Positions 7,085 through 14,024 of a DNA stretch of 17,453 nucleotides are shown here, piece after piece. Both the position numbers and the translations under genes were made by a program. Numbering within the stretch: position 1 is the stretch's first letter; the number at the start of each line of letters is the position of its first letter. Origin of the DNA: CAZNXJ01 sp964577115 (GTDB taxonomy: Bacteria > Planctomycetota > Planctomycetia > Pirellulales > Pirellulaceae); the NCBI GenBank assembly GCA_964577115.1, contig CAZNXJ010000052.1, positions 1 to 17,453 of the forward strand. Reading direction: 5' to 3'. Under the pieces are notes generated by a model. That model was not told the DNA's origin, searched no databases, and worked only from the letters and a program-made list of their open reading frames with translations.

Positions 7085-8323
7085 ATGGAATTTCGACGGA
7101 GCGGTGCGCGCGACGAGCGTCGACGGCGCGTGTTGATGGAAGAGGTGAAAGAGAGCGCCGGCGGCGAGGAACCGCGCGAGGTGGCGGGCGGGCCAAGCGG
7201 AGCGGCGCCGGCGGCTCGCTACGGCGAGGGGGCTCGGGACGAGCGTCAGCCGCGAATCACCATGCTGCTGCCCCGCCGCAAGCTGACGCTTTTTGTGCTC
7301 GTGCTGCTCGGCGCATGCGCTCTGGCCGGTATCGAACTGCTGTACGGCACCGTGGTGACGCGGGCGCCGATCGATCAGCGGGAACTCTTCCGGGCCTTTG
7401 ACCTCGAACGCCCTGACTCGCTGGCCGGCTGGTTCACTTCGGCCCTCTTGCTGCTCGCCGCGCAAATCTCGCTCGTGATCTACTCGGTGCGGCGCTACCG
7501 CGTTGACGACTACCGCGGCCGCTATCGCGTATGGATCGCGGCGGCCGTTGTGCTGGCGCTGGCGAGCCTCGAGGCGGTGGCAGGGCTCCGCCACGGAGTG
7601 TTCGACTGGCTGCATGGCTGGGCCGGACAGGGCGTTCCCGGGGGCGTGCGCGTCTGGCAGGTGGCTGGAGGCGGCACGCTGGGAATCGCCGCGTTCATGC
7701 GGCTGTTGTTCGAAATGCGTTCGAGCCGCGGCGCGGTCCTCGTTTTGATTTTGGCGGCCGCCAGCTACTGCGGCGCGAGCGGCCTGGCGATGACCGACGT
7801 GCTCGCTTCCGGGCCGCTCGACGTGATGGCTCGGCACGGCCTGCTGCTCGGCGGCCACCTGCTGCTTGTGCTCTCGCTGCTGACCTACGGACGCTGCGTG
7901 TATCTGGAAGCGCAAGGGCTGCGGCCGGTGCGCACGAAAAAGCCGCGCGCTCGCAAGGCGAAGGCGACGAAGGCGGCCAAGGCCGATTCCGACAAGCCGG
8001 CTCGGAAAACGAAAAGCCGCACGGCCGCCGAATCGGCCGAACCTGCCGAGAAGGAAAAGGCTCCCACAAGTACTGCGGCGTCGAGCAAAGCCGACGAATC
8101 CGAGAAGTCAAACACCCGACGTGCGGGCGGACAGCAAATCCGCTTTGATGCCTCACACGGCTCTGGCGCGTCGGGCCAGGTCACCTCGAAGGCGAAAGCG
8201 ACCCTGCGCGTTCCGGCTCCGGCGGTCGCCGACGAGCTCGAAATGGACGATGACGGCCGTCCCCAGCGCAAGCTGTCGAAAGCGGAACGCAAACGGCTGC
8301 GGCAGGCGAAGCGAGACGCTTGA
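7085..8323 (+). CDS. Multi-pass membrane protein with Lys/Ala-rich tail
   Basis: This 412-residue protein belongs to no family I recognise. Residues 1-58 are polar, charged and probably disordered. About six hydrophobic segments then follow: near 67-87 (LTLFVLVLLGACALAGIELL), around 120-140, 150-170, 195-215, 220-240 and 255-280. The C-terminal 130 residues are soluble and basic, with AKATKAAKADSDKPARK-like stretches resembling histone-H1-like tails, and end in RKLSKAERKRLRQAKRDA. By the positive-inside rule this tail should be cytoplasmic. The start is uncertain. ATG 7085 follows GGCGGAGAGG closely; 7067, 7136 and 7262 are alternatives, the last placing the start just before the first membrane segment. 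The frame is open back to 6812, but that part only overlaps the FAH-family gene. Confidence 0.75.
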   Translation: MEFRRSGARDERRRRVLMEEVKESAGGEEPREVAGGPSGAAPAARYGEGARDERQPRITMLLPRRKLTLFVLVLLGACALAGIELLYGTVVTRAPIDQRELFRAFDLERPDSLAGWFTSALLLLAAQISLVIYSVRRYRVDDYRGRYRVWIAAAVVLALASLEAVAGLRHGVFDWLHGWAGQGVPGGVRVWQVAGGGTLGIAAFMRLLFEMRSSRGAVLVLILAAASYCGASGLAMTDVLASGPLDVMARHGLLLGGHLLLVLSLLTYGRCVYLEAQGLRPVRTKKPRARKAKATKAAKADSDKPARKTKSRTAAESAEPAEKEKAPTSTAASSKADESEKSNTRRAGGQQIRFDASHGSGASGQVTSKAKATLRVPAPAVADELEMDDDGRPQRKLSKAERKRLRQAKRDA

Positions 8324-8347
8324 GCTCGGAGCAATCCTCCCCCAGCG

Positions 8348-8385
8348 GCGCTGCTCGCGCACCTCAGCCTCGGTGCGAGCAGCGC
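8348..8385 (+). terminator. GC-rich hairpin after the membrane protein gene
   Basis: GCGCTGCTCGCGCACC (8348-8363) pairs with GGTGCGAGCAGCGC (8372-8385), giving a 14-bp stem with a 2-nt bulge and an 8-nt loop, 25 bp after the stop codon. There is no T-run. It is probably a terminator or 3'-end stabilising structure. Confidence 0.5.
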
Positions 8386-8480
8386 AGAGGGCGGCGCACA
8401 TGCGCGGCGCGGGCCAGCGGCGCGCCGAGCAGCCCCGCGCTCCCAGTGCGGTCCGGCCACCTACGAAGGCCAACCCTAGC

Positions 8481-8494
8481 GCGATATAACTAAC
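8481..8494 (+). promoter_or_regulatory. Possible -10 element before gltX
   Basis: GCGATATAACTAAC includes TATAAC at 8485-8490, 69 nt before the gltX start. It matches the element at 5973-5986 at 13 of 14 positions. The hexamer 17 nt upstream (TACGAA) is a weak -35. Confidence 0.4.
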
Positions 8495-8513
8495 ACCATC
8501 AAAACGCAGCGTA

Positions 8514-8559
8514 CTCCCTTCCTTCTTAGCCTCTTTCCGCCTTCATCTTTCTTTTCCCC
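8514..8559 (+). promoter_or_regulatory. Pyrimidine-rich leader before the gltX start
   Basis: These 46 nt contain only about four purines and run directly into the ATG at 8560. No Shine-Dalgarno complement exists here, so initiation must use another route, for example S1-type binding to an unstructured pyrimidine leader. That mechanism is inference. Confidence 0.5.
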
Positions 8560-10152
8560 ATGGTTCGAACTCGCTTCGCTCCCAGTCCGACGGGATATTT
8601 GCATATTGGGGGCGTGCGTACCGCGCTGTTCAATTGGCTGTTTGCTCGTCAACATGGCGGGCAATTCATCCTGCGGATCGACGACACCGACCAGCAGCGA
8701 AACATCGCCGACACGCTGCCACCGATCCTCGAAGGGTTCAAGTGGCTGGGGATCGAATGGGACGAGGGGCCGGAGGTGGGCGGACCCCATGCGCCGTACT
8801 TCCAGTCGGAGCGGGGCGAGCGGTACCGCCAGGCGGTCGAAGAGCTCTTAGCGCGCGGTGCGGCGTACCGCGATTATGCTCGGCCGGAAGAGCTCCAGGC
8901 CGAGCGTGAGGAGGCCGAGCGGCAGGGGCAGGCGTTTGTTTACAGCCGCCGCTGGATGGCCGAAACACCGGACCAAGCGGCTCGGTTCGAAGCCGAGGGG
9001 CGTCAGGCGGTCGTGCGACTGAAGATGCCGCGCGAGGGCGTTTGCCAATTCCATGACCTGGTTCGCGGGCCGCTCGAGTTCGAATGGAAGAACGAACAGG
9101 ACCATGTCATCCAGCGCGCGGACGGGACGTGCCTGTATCATCTGGCGAGCGTCGTGGATGACGCGGAGCTGGAGATTACTCATGTGATCCGCGCGGTCGA
9201 ACATCTTTCGAACACGCCGCGGCAGATTTTTATTGCGCAGTCGCTGGGTTACAAACTCCCCGAGTATGCTCATTTGCCGTACGTGGCCGAGCCGGGGAGC
9301 CAGAGTAAGCTGAGCAAGCGAAAGATCGACAAGTATCTGAAGAACCCTGATTTTCAGAAGGTGTATGCGCACGGCCGAGAGATCGCCGAGCGGATCGGAG
9401 TGCCGGTCACGCCCGAATCGTTCAGCCCGGTGCTCGTCGATTTCTACCGGACCGTCGGCTACGTTCCCGAGGCGGTGGTCAACTACCTGCTGCTGCTCGG
9501 CTGGTCTCTCGACGACAAGACCGAAGAATTTACTCGCGACGAGATGATTCGCCACTTCGATCTGGCTCGTATTAACAAGTCACCGGCGAGCCTCGACGTG
9601 ACGAAGCTCTGGTCGTTCCAGCAGCGCTACATGCAGCGCGTGCCGCTCGACACGAAGCTCGATATGGCCCTGCCTTATTTGCAGAAGGCGGGGTGGGTGA
9701 GCGATTCGGTGCCGAGCGACATGAAGGAGCGGGTGCGGCGCATTGTCGAAGCGGCGGGCGATCGGATCGTGGTGGCAGGGGACGTACTGCAATACCGCGA
9801 GTTTTTTGTTGGTGACGGCGAGTTCGACTACGACGAGAAGGCATTTGAGAAGCGGCTCGTACAGGACGCCGCAGCGCCGGGGCTTTTGCGTCGGCTGGCC
9901 GAGCGTCTGCGAGGGCTGGAAGAGGTGAATGCGGCGAGCCTCGAAGCGGCGATCAAGCAGTTCGTCGCGGACGAGGGAGTCAAATTATCTGTGCTCGTTC
10001 ATCCGTTGCGGGTGGCGATCACGGGGAAGGCGGTGGGGTTCGGGTTGTTCGAAACCATGGACATTCTCGGCCGTGACGCCTGTCTGGCTCGCATCGAGCG
10101 AGCGGTGCGGCGTGCGGAAGGCGGAGAAGGAAAAAGCAATGATGGACAATAG
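8560..10152 (+). CDS. gltX: Glutamate--tRNA ligase (GluRS)
   Basis: This 530-residue class I aminoacyl-tRNA synthetase attaches glutamate to tRNA(Glu) in the cytoplasm. The Rossmann-fold HIGH motif appears as HIGG (15-18) within RFAPSPTGYLHIGGVRTALF, and KMSKS appears as KLSKR (250-254). The C-terminal half (about 340-515) is the helical anticodon-binding region. It is slightly longer than the usual 470-500 residues; the stretch after KLSKR (KIDKYLKNPDFQKVYAHG) looks like an insertion and may be lineage-specific. In the usually conserved HVIRGEDHLSNTP, this protein reads HVIRAVEHLSNTP, so the middle acidic residue is Val213. The ATG at 8560 gives the canonical N-terminus but is preceded only by a pyrimidine tract. 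Its end overlaps glnS by 14 bp. With glnS present, the enzyme is expected to discriminate against tRNA(Gln), though this is not visible directly. Confidence 0.97.
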   Translation: MVRTRFAPSPTGYLHIGGVRTALFNWLFARQHGGQFILRIDDTDQQRNIADTLPPILEGFKWLGIEWDEGPEVGGPHAPYFQSERGERYRQAVEELLARGAAYRDYARPEELQAEREEAERQGQAFVYSRRWMAETPDQAARFEAEGRQAVVRLKMPREGVCQFHDLVRGPLEFEWKNEQDHVIQRADGTCLYHLASVVDDAELEITHVIRAVEHLSNTPRQIFIAQSLGYKLPEYAHLPYVAEPGSQSKLSKRKIDKYLKNPDFQKVYAHGREIAERIGVPVTPESFSPVLVDFYRTVGYVPEAVVNYLLLLGWSLDDKTEEFTRDEMIRHFDLARINKSPASLDVTKLWSFQQRYMQRVPLDTKLDMALPYLQKAGWVSDSVPSDMKERVRRIVEAAGDRIVVAGDVLQYREFFVGDGEFDYDEKAFEKRLVQDAAAPGLLRRLAERLRGLEEVNAASLEAAIKQFVADEGVKLSVLVHPLRVAITGKAVGFGLFETMDILGRDACLARIERAVRRAEGGEGKSNDGQ

Positions 10153-11854
10153 CGAATCGCGCCCGGCCGACGATGCCGCGCCGGCTCGTACCAACTTCAT
10201 CGAAGACATTATCGAAGAGGACCTGCGCAGCGGCCGTTTCGACGGGCGCGTGCACACTCGGTTTCCTCCCGAACCGAACGGCTACTTGCACATTGGCCAT
10301 GCGAAGTCGATCTGCTTGAATTTCGGGTTAGCCGAGAAGTACGGCGGGCTGTGCAATCTGCGTTTCGACGATACGAACCCGAGCAAAGAGGATGTCGAGT
10401 ACGTCGATTCGATCCGGGAAGACGTCCGGTGGCTCGGGTTTGACTGGGGCGACCGCGAATACTACGCGTCGGATTACTTCGAACAGCTTTACGAATTCGC
10501 GATCGACTTGATCAAGAAGGGGAAGGCCTACGTCTGCGATTTGTCGGCGGACGAGGTGCGTGCGTACCGCGGGACGCTGACCGAGCCGGGGCGGAACAGT
10601 CCGTATCGCGACCGCAGCGTCGAGGAGAACCTCGATTTGTTCGCTCGGATGCGCGCGGGCGAATTCCCGGATGGATCGCGTACGCTGCGCGCGAAAATCG
10701 ACATGGCGTCGCCGAATCTCAACCTGCGCGATCCGGTGATGTACCGAATCTTGCGGGCCCATCACCATCGGACCGGCGACGCGTGGTGTATCTATCCAAC
10801 ATACGACTGGGCTCACGGGCAGAGCGACTCGATCGAACGCATCACACATTCGATCTGTACGCTCGAGTTCGAAAACCACCGGCCGCTGTACGATTGGTTC
10901 TTGAACGAGCTAGGGATTTATCGTTCGAAGCAAATCGAGTTCGCTCGGCTGAACCTCACGTACACCGTGATGAGCAAGCGCAAGCTGCTCGACCTGGTCC
11001 AGAGCGGCGTGGTGCGAGGGTGGGACGATCCCCGCATGCCGACGCTCAGCGCCTTGCGGCGGCGAGGCTACACGCCGGAGTCGATTCGCCGGTTTTGCGA
11101 ACGAATTGGGGTGGCGAAGTTCAACAGCACGATCGACGTGCAGGTGCTGGAGAACTCGGTGCGCGAGCATCTCAACGAGACGGCTCAGCGCGTCATGGCC
11201 GTGCTCCGGCCGCTGAAGGTGGTGATTACGAACTTTCCGGAAGGGCACGTCGAGCAGCTCGAGGCGGTGAATAACCCCGAGGATCCGTCGGCCGGCACGC
11301 GCCAGGTTCCGCTGACTCGCGAGATTTACATCGAGCAGGATGATTTTCGCGAGGACCCGCCGAAGAAGTTCTTCCGGTTGTCGCCGGGCGCGGAGGTGCG
11401 GCTGCGTTACGCGTACTTCCTGAAGTGCAACGAAGTGGTGAAGGATCCGGCGACGGGCGAGGTGATAGAGCTGCGGTGCACGTATGATCCCGAAACGAAG
11501 AACAACAATCCTCCCGACGGTCGGAAAGTGAAGGGGACGCTGCACTGGGTCTCGGCCGATCATAGCGTGCCGGCCGAAGTGCGGCTCTATGACCATCTCT
11601 TCCGCACTCCCGATCCGGAAGATGTGCCCGAAGGTCAGGATTACAAGGTGAACTTGAACCCGGACTCGGAACAGGTACTGACTGGCTGCCGGCTGGAGCC
11701 GTACCTGGCGGACGCGAAACCGGGCGACCGGTTCCAGTTCGAGCGACAGGGCTACTTCTGCGTCGATAAGGACTCGCGGCCCGGCGCGCTGGTGTTCAAC
11801 CGGACGGTGTCGCTCCGCGACACGTGGTCGAAAATCGAAAAAAAGGGGGGATAA
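10139..11854 (+). CDS. glnS: Glutamine--tRNA ligase (GlnRS)
   Basis: This 571-residue enzyme directly charges tRNA(Gln) with glutamine. HIGH is at 51-54 in PPEPNGYLHIGHAKS, the partner motif VMSKR is at 277-281, and residues 360-570 form the two beta-barrel anticodon-binding domains (HWVSADH at 469-475). Length is close to the 554 residues of E. coli GlnS. The frame is open further upstream inside gltX; ATG 10139 is chosen because AAGGA lies 7 nt before it, with a second in-frame ATG directly after. The 14-bp overlap with gltX indicates translational coupling. Many bacteria lack GlnRS and make Gln-tRNA(Gln) by GatCAB amidation, so this gene says the direct route exists here. GlnRS genes in bacteria are generally explained by transfer from eukaryotes. 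Confidence 0.97.
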   Translation: MMDNSESRPADDAAPARTNFIEDIIEEDLRSGRFDGRVHTRFPPEPNGYLHIGHAKSICLNFGLAEKYGGLCNLRFDDTNPSKEDVEYVDSIREDVRWLGFDWGDREYYASDYFEQLYEFAIDLIKKGKAYVCDLSADEVRAYRGTLTEPGRNSPYRDRSVEENLDLFARMRAGEFPDGSRTLRAKIDMASPNLNLRDPVMYRILRAHHHRTGDAWCIYPTYDWAHGQSDSIERITHSICTLEFENHRPLYDWFLNELGIYRSKQIEFARLNLTYTVMSKRKLLDLVQSGVVRGWDDPRMPTLSALRRRGYTPESIRRFCERIGVAKFNSTIDVQVLENSVREHLNETAQRVMAVLRPLKVVITNFPEGHVEQLEAVNNPEDPSAGTRQVPLTREIYIEQDDFREDPPKKFFRLSPGAEVRLRYAYFLKCNEVVKDPATGEVIELRCTYDPETKNNNPPDGRKVKGTLHWVSADHSVPAEVRLYDHLFRTPDPEDVPEGQDYKVNLNPDSEQVLTGCRLEPYLADAKPGDRFQFERQGYFCVDKDSRPGALVFNRTVSLRDTWSKIEKKGG

Positions 11855-12009
11855 CACGCGTGCCCCGCGAGCTCCGCGTTCGGCCGAGCGAGCCTGTGTG
11901 AGCGGGCAGCTCGGCGTGCGGCGAGGAGTTCTGCGATGCGCGTGCGCTGCTGGCGGATCTTGTCCACGGCTTGTCGCTTTTTATCCTTTTATCTTTCCAG
12001 CTTTCCTTG

Positions 12010-12025
12010 GCTCCCGAGTGGGAGC
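12010..12025 (+). other. Small hairpin in the glnS-pfkB gap
   Basis: GCTCCC-GAGT-GGGAGC forms a 6-bp stem with a 4-nt loop about 155 bp after the glnS stop and about 46 bp before the kinase start. It follows a T-rich stretch (11977-12008) rather than preceding one, so it is not a standard terminator. The 217-bp gap shows no other supported feature. Confidence 0.3.
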
Positions 12026-12071
12026 GTTGCGTAATTCCCGCGCATGGCGCGACTGTTTAAAGGGCTCGTGG

Positions 12072-12980
12072 ATGTCGCTTCTTGTCGTTGGATCGGTAGC
12101 TTTTGACACGATACAGACGCCGACGGCCACGCGCGAGCGGGTGCTGGGCGGTTCGGCCGTGTACTGTTCGTACGCGGCGAGCTATTTCGGGCCGGTGACG
12201 CTGGTCGGCGTGGTGGGCGAGGATTGGCCGGACGAGCACACGCGCATGCTGGCCGCTCGGCGGATCAACATGTCGGGGCTGCGCGTCGTGCCCGGGACGA
12301 AGACGTTCTTCTGGCGCGGCAAGTACATGCAGAACATGAACGACCGCGAGACGCTCGAGGTGCATCTGAACGTCCTTGGCGAATTCAATCCCGAGCTGAC
12401 GGATGAGCAGCGCGAGCATCGCTATTTGTTTCTTGCGAACGGTGCTCCCCGCGTGCAGCTCGAGGTGCTCAATCAAATGAAGGCGCCCGAGCTGGTGGTG
12501 GCGGACACGATGGATTTGTGGATTCGGGAGCAGCACGACGAGCTGATGGAGCTGTTCGAACGGCTCGATGGGCTCGTGCTGAACGACAGCGAGGCTCGGC
12601 TGCTGACGGGTGACGAGAACCTGGTAGCGGCGGGGCGGAAAGTGCTGCGGATGGGGCCGCGGTTCGTCGTGATCAAGAAGGGCGAGCACGGTGCGATGTA
12701 TTTCTCGGAGAACGAAACGTTCGTCTTGCCGGCGTATCCGACCGAACGCGTCGTGGACCCGACAGGAGCCGGCGATTGCTTCGCGGGCGGGATGATGGGG
12801 TATCTGGCTGAGCGGAAGGCGTGCAACGGCGAGGCGCTGAAAGTAGCGCTGGCGTACGGCACGTTGGTGGCGAGCTTCAATGTCGAGGATTTTAGTCTCG
12901 AGCGGATGCGCATGATCGAGCGCGAGGCGATCGAGCAGCGGATGGCCGAGTACCGGCAGATGCTGAATCTCCTCGTGTGA
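12072..12980 (+). CDS. PfkB-family carbohydrate/nucleoside kinase
   Basis: This 302-residue kinase of the ribokinase-like (PfkB) superfamily transfers phosphate from ATP to a sugar or nucleoside hydroxyl. The N-terminus MSLLVVGSVAFDTI and the GG pair in LGGSAVYCSYAA (25-36) are the substrate-binding half. VLNDSEARLLTG (169-180) is the usual mid-protein motif. DPTGAGDCFAGG (229-240) is the PfkB signature with catalytic Asp235 and the anion hole. The exact substrate is not determinable; ribokinase-, fructokinase- and adenosine-kinase-like roles are all possible. ATG 12072 is preferred over the open extension to 11898 because AAAGGG lies about 7 nt upstream and the conserved fold starts here. 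It is followed after 53 bp by thpR, probably in the same transcript. Confidence 0.92.
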   Translation: MSLLVVGSVAFDTIQTPTATRERVLGGSAVYCSYAASYFGPVTLVGVVGEDWPDEHTRMLAARRINMSGLRVVPGTKTFFWRGKYMQNMNDRETLEVHLNVLGEFNPELTDEQREHRYLFLANGAPRVQLEVLNQMKAPELVVADTMDLWIREQHDELMELFERLDGLVLNDSEARLLTGDENLVAAGRKVLRMGPRFVVIKKGEHGAMYFSENETFVLPAYPTERVVDPTGAGDCFAGGMMGYLAERKACNGEALKVALAYGTLVASFNVEDFSLERMRMIEREAIEQRMAEYRQMLNLLV

Positions 12981-13033
12981 TCGCTCGGGGAACTGACAAG
13001 AACACGTCACGTGCCGAGGAGGGCGAGCGGATC

Positions 13034-13600
13034 ATGCTGCGGACGTTCATCGCCGTCGATGTTTCACCGGAAGTGCTCAACCGCGCCAGCCGGCTGATTG
13101 ACCATTGCCGGCAGCTCGGGATCGATGCGCGGTGGGTGCCGGTCGAGAACATGCACATCACGCTTCAGTTTCTGGGTAATGTGCGCGAGAACGAATTGCC
13201 GCTGATCTGCCGGTCGCTCGAGAAAGCCGTGCGCCCGTTTCCGGCCTTCGACGTGGTGTGCCGCGGTGTGGGAGCCTTTCCGAGCATCGAGCGTCCTCGG
13301 GTGATTTGGATCGGCGTCGATGAGGGGCGGGAGGAGCTGATTGCCCTACAGGGAGCAGTGGAGCAAGCGATGAAGGAGCTTGGATTCCGCGGCGAAGCGC
13401 GGCGGTTTGAGCCGCACCTGACGATCGGCCGCATCCGCTCGGAGACGGCTGACGCTCCCGAGCTGGCGGCGTTCGTCGAACAGAACGAAGCCTATGATGC
13501 GTCGGTGTTTGACGTCAGTGAGGTCACTGTCTATAGCAGCCATCTGAAGCGCAACGGCCCCAAGTACGAAGCCATCGGCCGCATTGCCCTCGAAGGCTAA
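13034..13600 (+). CDS. thpR: RNA 2',3'-cyclic phosphodiesterase (2'-5' RNA ligase family)
   Basis: This 188-residue member of the 2H phosphoesterase superfamily (ThpR/LigT) has two HxTx catalytic motifs, HITL at 41-44 and HLTI at 128-131, with the usual spacing of about 87 residues. Such enzymes open 2',3'-cyclic phosphate ends on RNA and can join 2'-5' tRNA half ends in vitro. The true cellular substrate is unclear for the family. The frame is open to a GTG at 12977 that overlaps the kinase stop, but ATG 13034 is preferred because the fold starts at MLRTFIAVDVS and AGGAGG (13018-13023) lies 10 nt upstream. ligT-like genes next to recA are known in other bacteria (for example Deinococcus-Thermus); here recA follows after 424 bp. 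Confidence 0.94.
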   Translation: MLRTFIAVDVSPEVLNRASRLIDHCRQLGIDARWVPVENMHITLQFLGNVRENELPLICRSLEKAVRPFPAFDVVCRGVGAFPSIERPRVIWIGVDEGREELIALQGAVEQAMKELGFRGEARRFEPHLTIGRIRSETADAPELAAFVEQNEAYDASVFDVSEVTVYSSHLKRNGPKYEAIGRIALEG

Positions 13601-13640
13601 CCTCTCCCGCGCCACGCCGCTCGGCGCGCCACTTCTTGCC

Positions 13641-13695
13641 TTTGCGCGGCGCCATTCTGCGCGCAAATCGGCTTTGCCCGGAAGCCTGCGGCTTC
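13641..13695 (+). terminator. Two hairpins after thpR
   Basis: TTTGCGCG (13641-13648) pairs with CGCGCAAA (13660-13667), and GAAGCC-TGC-GGCTTC (13681-13695) follows directly. Both lie within 100 bp after the thpR stop and before the recA promoter region. There is no T-run, so termination is plausible but not certain. Confidence 0.45.
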
Positions 13696-13887
13696 GATGC
13701 TGCTGCCGGACGGCTGGCAGGCCTGCTCACGGGCCGAGAGACCGATTTTGCCGTCTTTCGGCGCGGCGGAGCCCCAGTAAATGCGGGCTCAAGGAAACTT
13801 TTTCCCTTGTCCCGGTAAAATTCTTCGCAGATTGACCGAACGTGTCCGCATGCTCGCGATACTTCGATTGTCTGGCCGGCTCTGCTG
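13696..13887. other. Rest of the thpR-recA gap
   Basis: This non-coding GC-rich sequence has an AT-richer patch at 13788-13830 (AAGGAAACTTTTTCCCTTG and CCGGTAAAATTCTTCG). TTGACC at 13832-13837 resembles a -35 but has no -10 at a normal distance. No gene is supported; the short frames crossing it resemble nothing known. Confidence 0.4.
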
Positions 13888-13917
13888 TTGCAGGCCGCTC
13901 GGAGGGTTGGCTATAGT
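13888..13917 (+). promoter_or_regulatory. Candidate recA promoter
   Basis: TTGCAG (13888-13893), an 18-nt spacer, and TATAGT (13912-13917) form a sigma70-like pair with a strong -10 (5 of 6) and a weak -35 (3 of 6). It lies about 108 nt upstream of the recA ATG, and the -10 is overlapped by the palindrome described next. Confidence 0.6.
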
Positions 13918-13934
13918 ATTCAGGTGTACACTAT
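13913..13934 (+). promoter_or_regulatory. Palindromic operator candidate upstream of recA
   Basis: A 22-bp imperfect inverted repeat begins ATAGTATTCAG and ends ACACTAT; 16 of 22 positions agree with the reverse complement. It covers the -10 hexamer of the candidate recA promoter, where an SOS repressor such as LexA would act. It does not match the E. coli, Bacillus or alphaproteobacterial LexA boxes that I know, and its identity as a LexA site is inference. Confidence 0.5.
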
Positions 13935-14009
13935 CGCGGGATGTCGGCGAGCGTCGGATGAGGAGCGGGGAAGCAGCCCCGGGCGGCTGACGAGCGGCGA
14001 CTACGCTAT

Positions 14010-14016
14010 AAAGGAG
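14010..14016 (+). promoter_or_regulatory. Shine-Dalgarno site deciding the recA start
   Basis: AAAGGAG is followed by 8 nt and then ATG at 14025. A GTG at 14016 is in frame but overlaps this site, so the ATG is preferred. Confidence 0.8.
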
Positions 14017-14024
14017 TGACGGAG

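Noticed and set aside
7061..7915. Minus-strand frame of 284 residues opposite the membrane protein
   Set aside because: It is His/Gln/Arg-rich shadow sequence. The plus frame has clear hydrophobic segments and a charged tail.
10910..11857. Minus-strand frame of 315 residues opposite glnS
   Set aside because: It is antisense to conserved GlnRS domains and shows no independent family resemblance.
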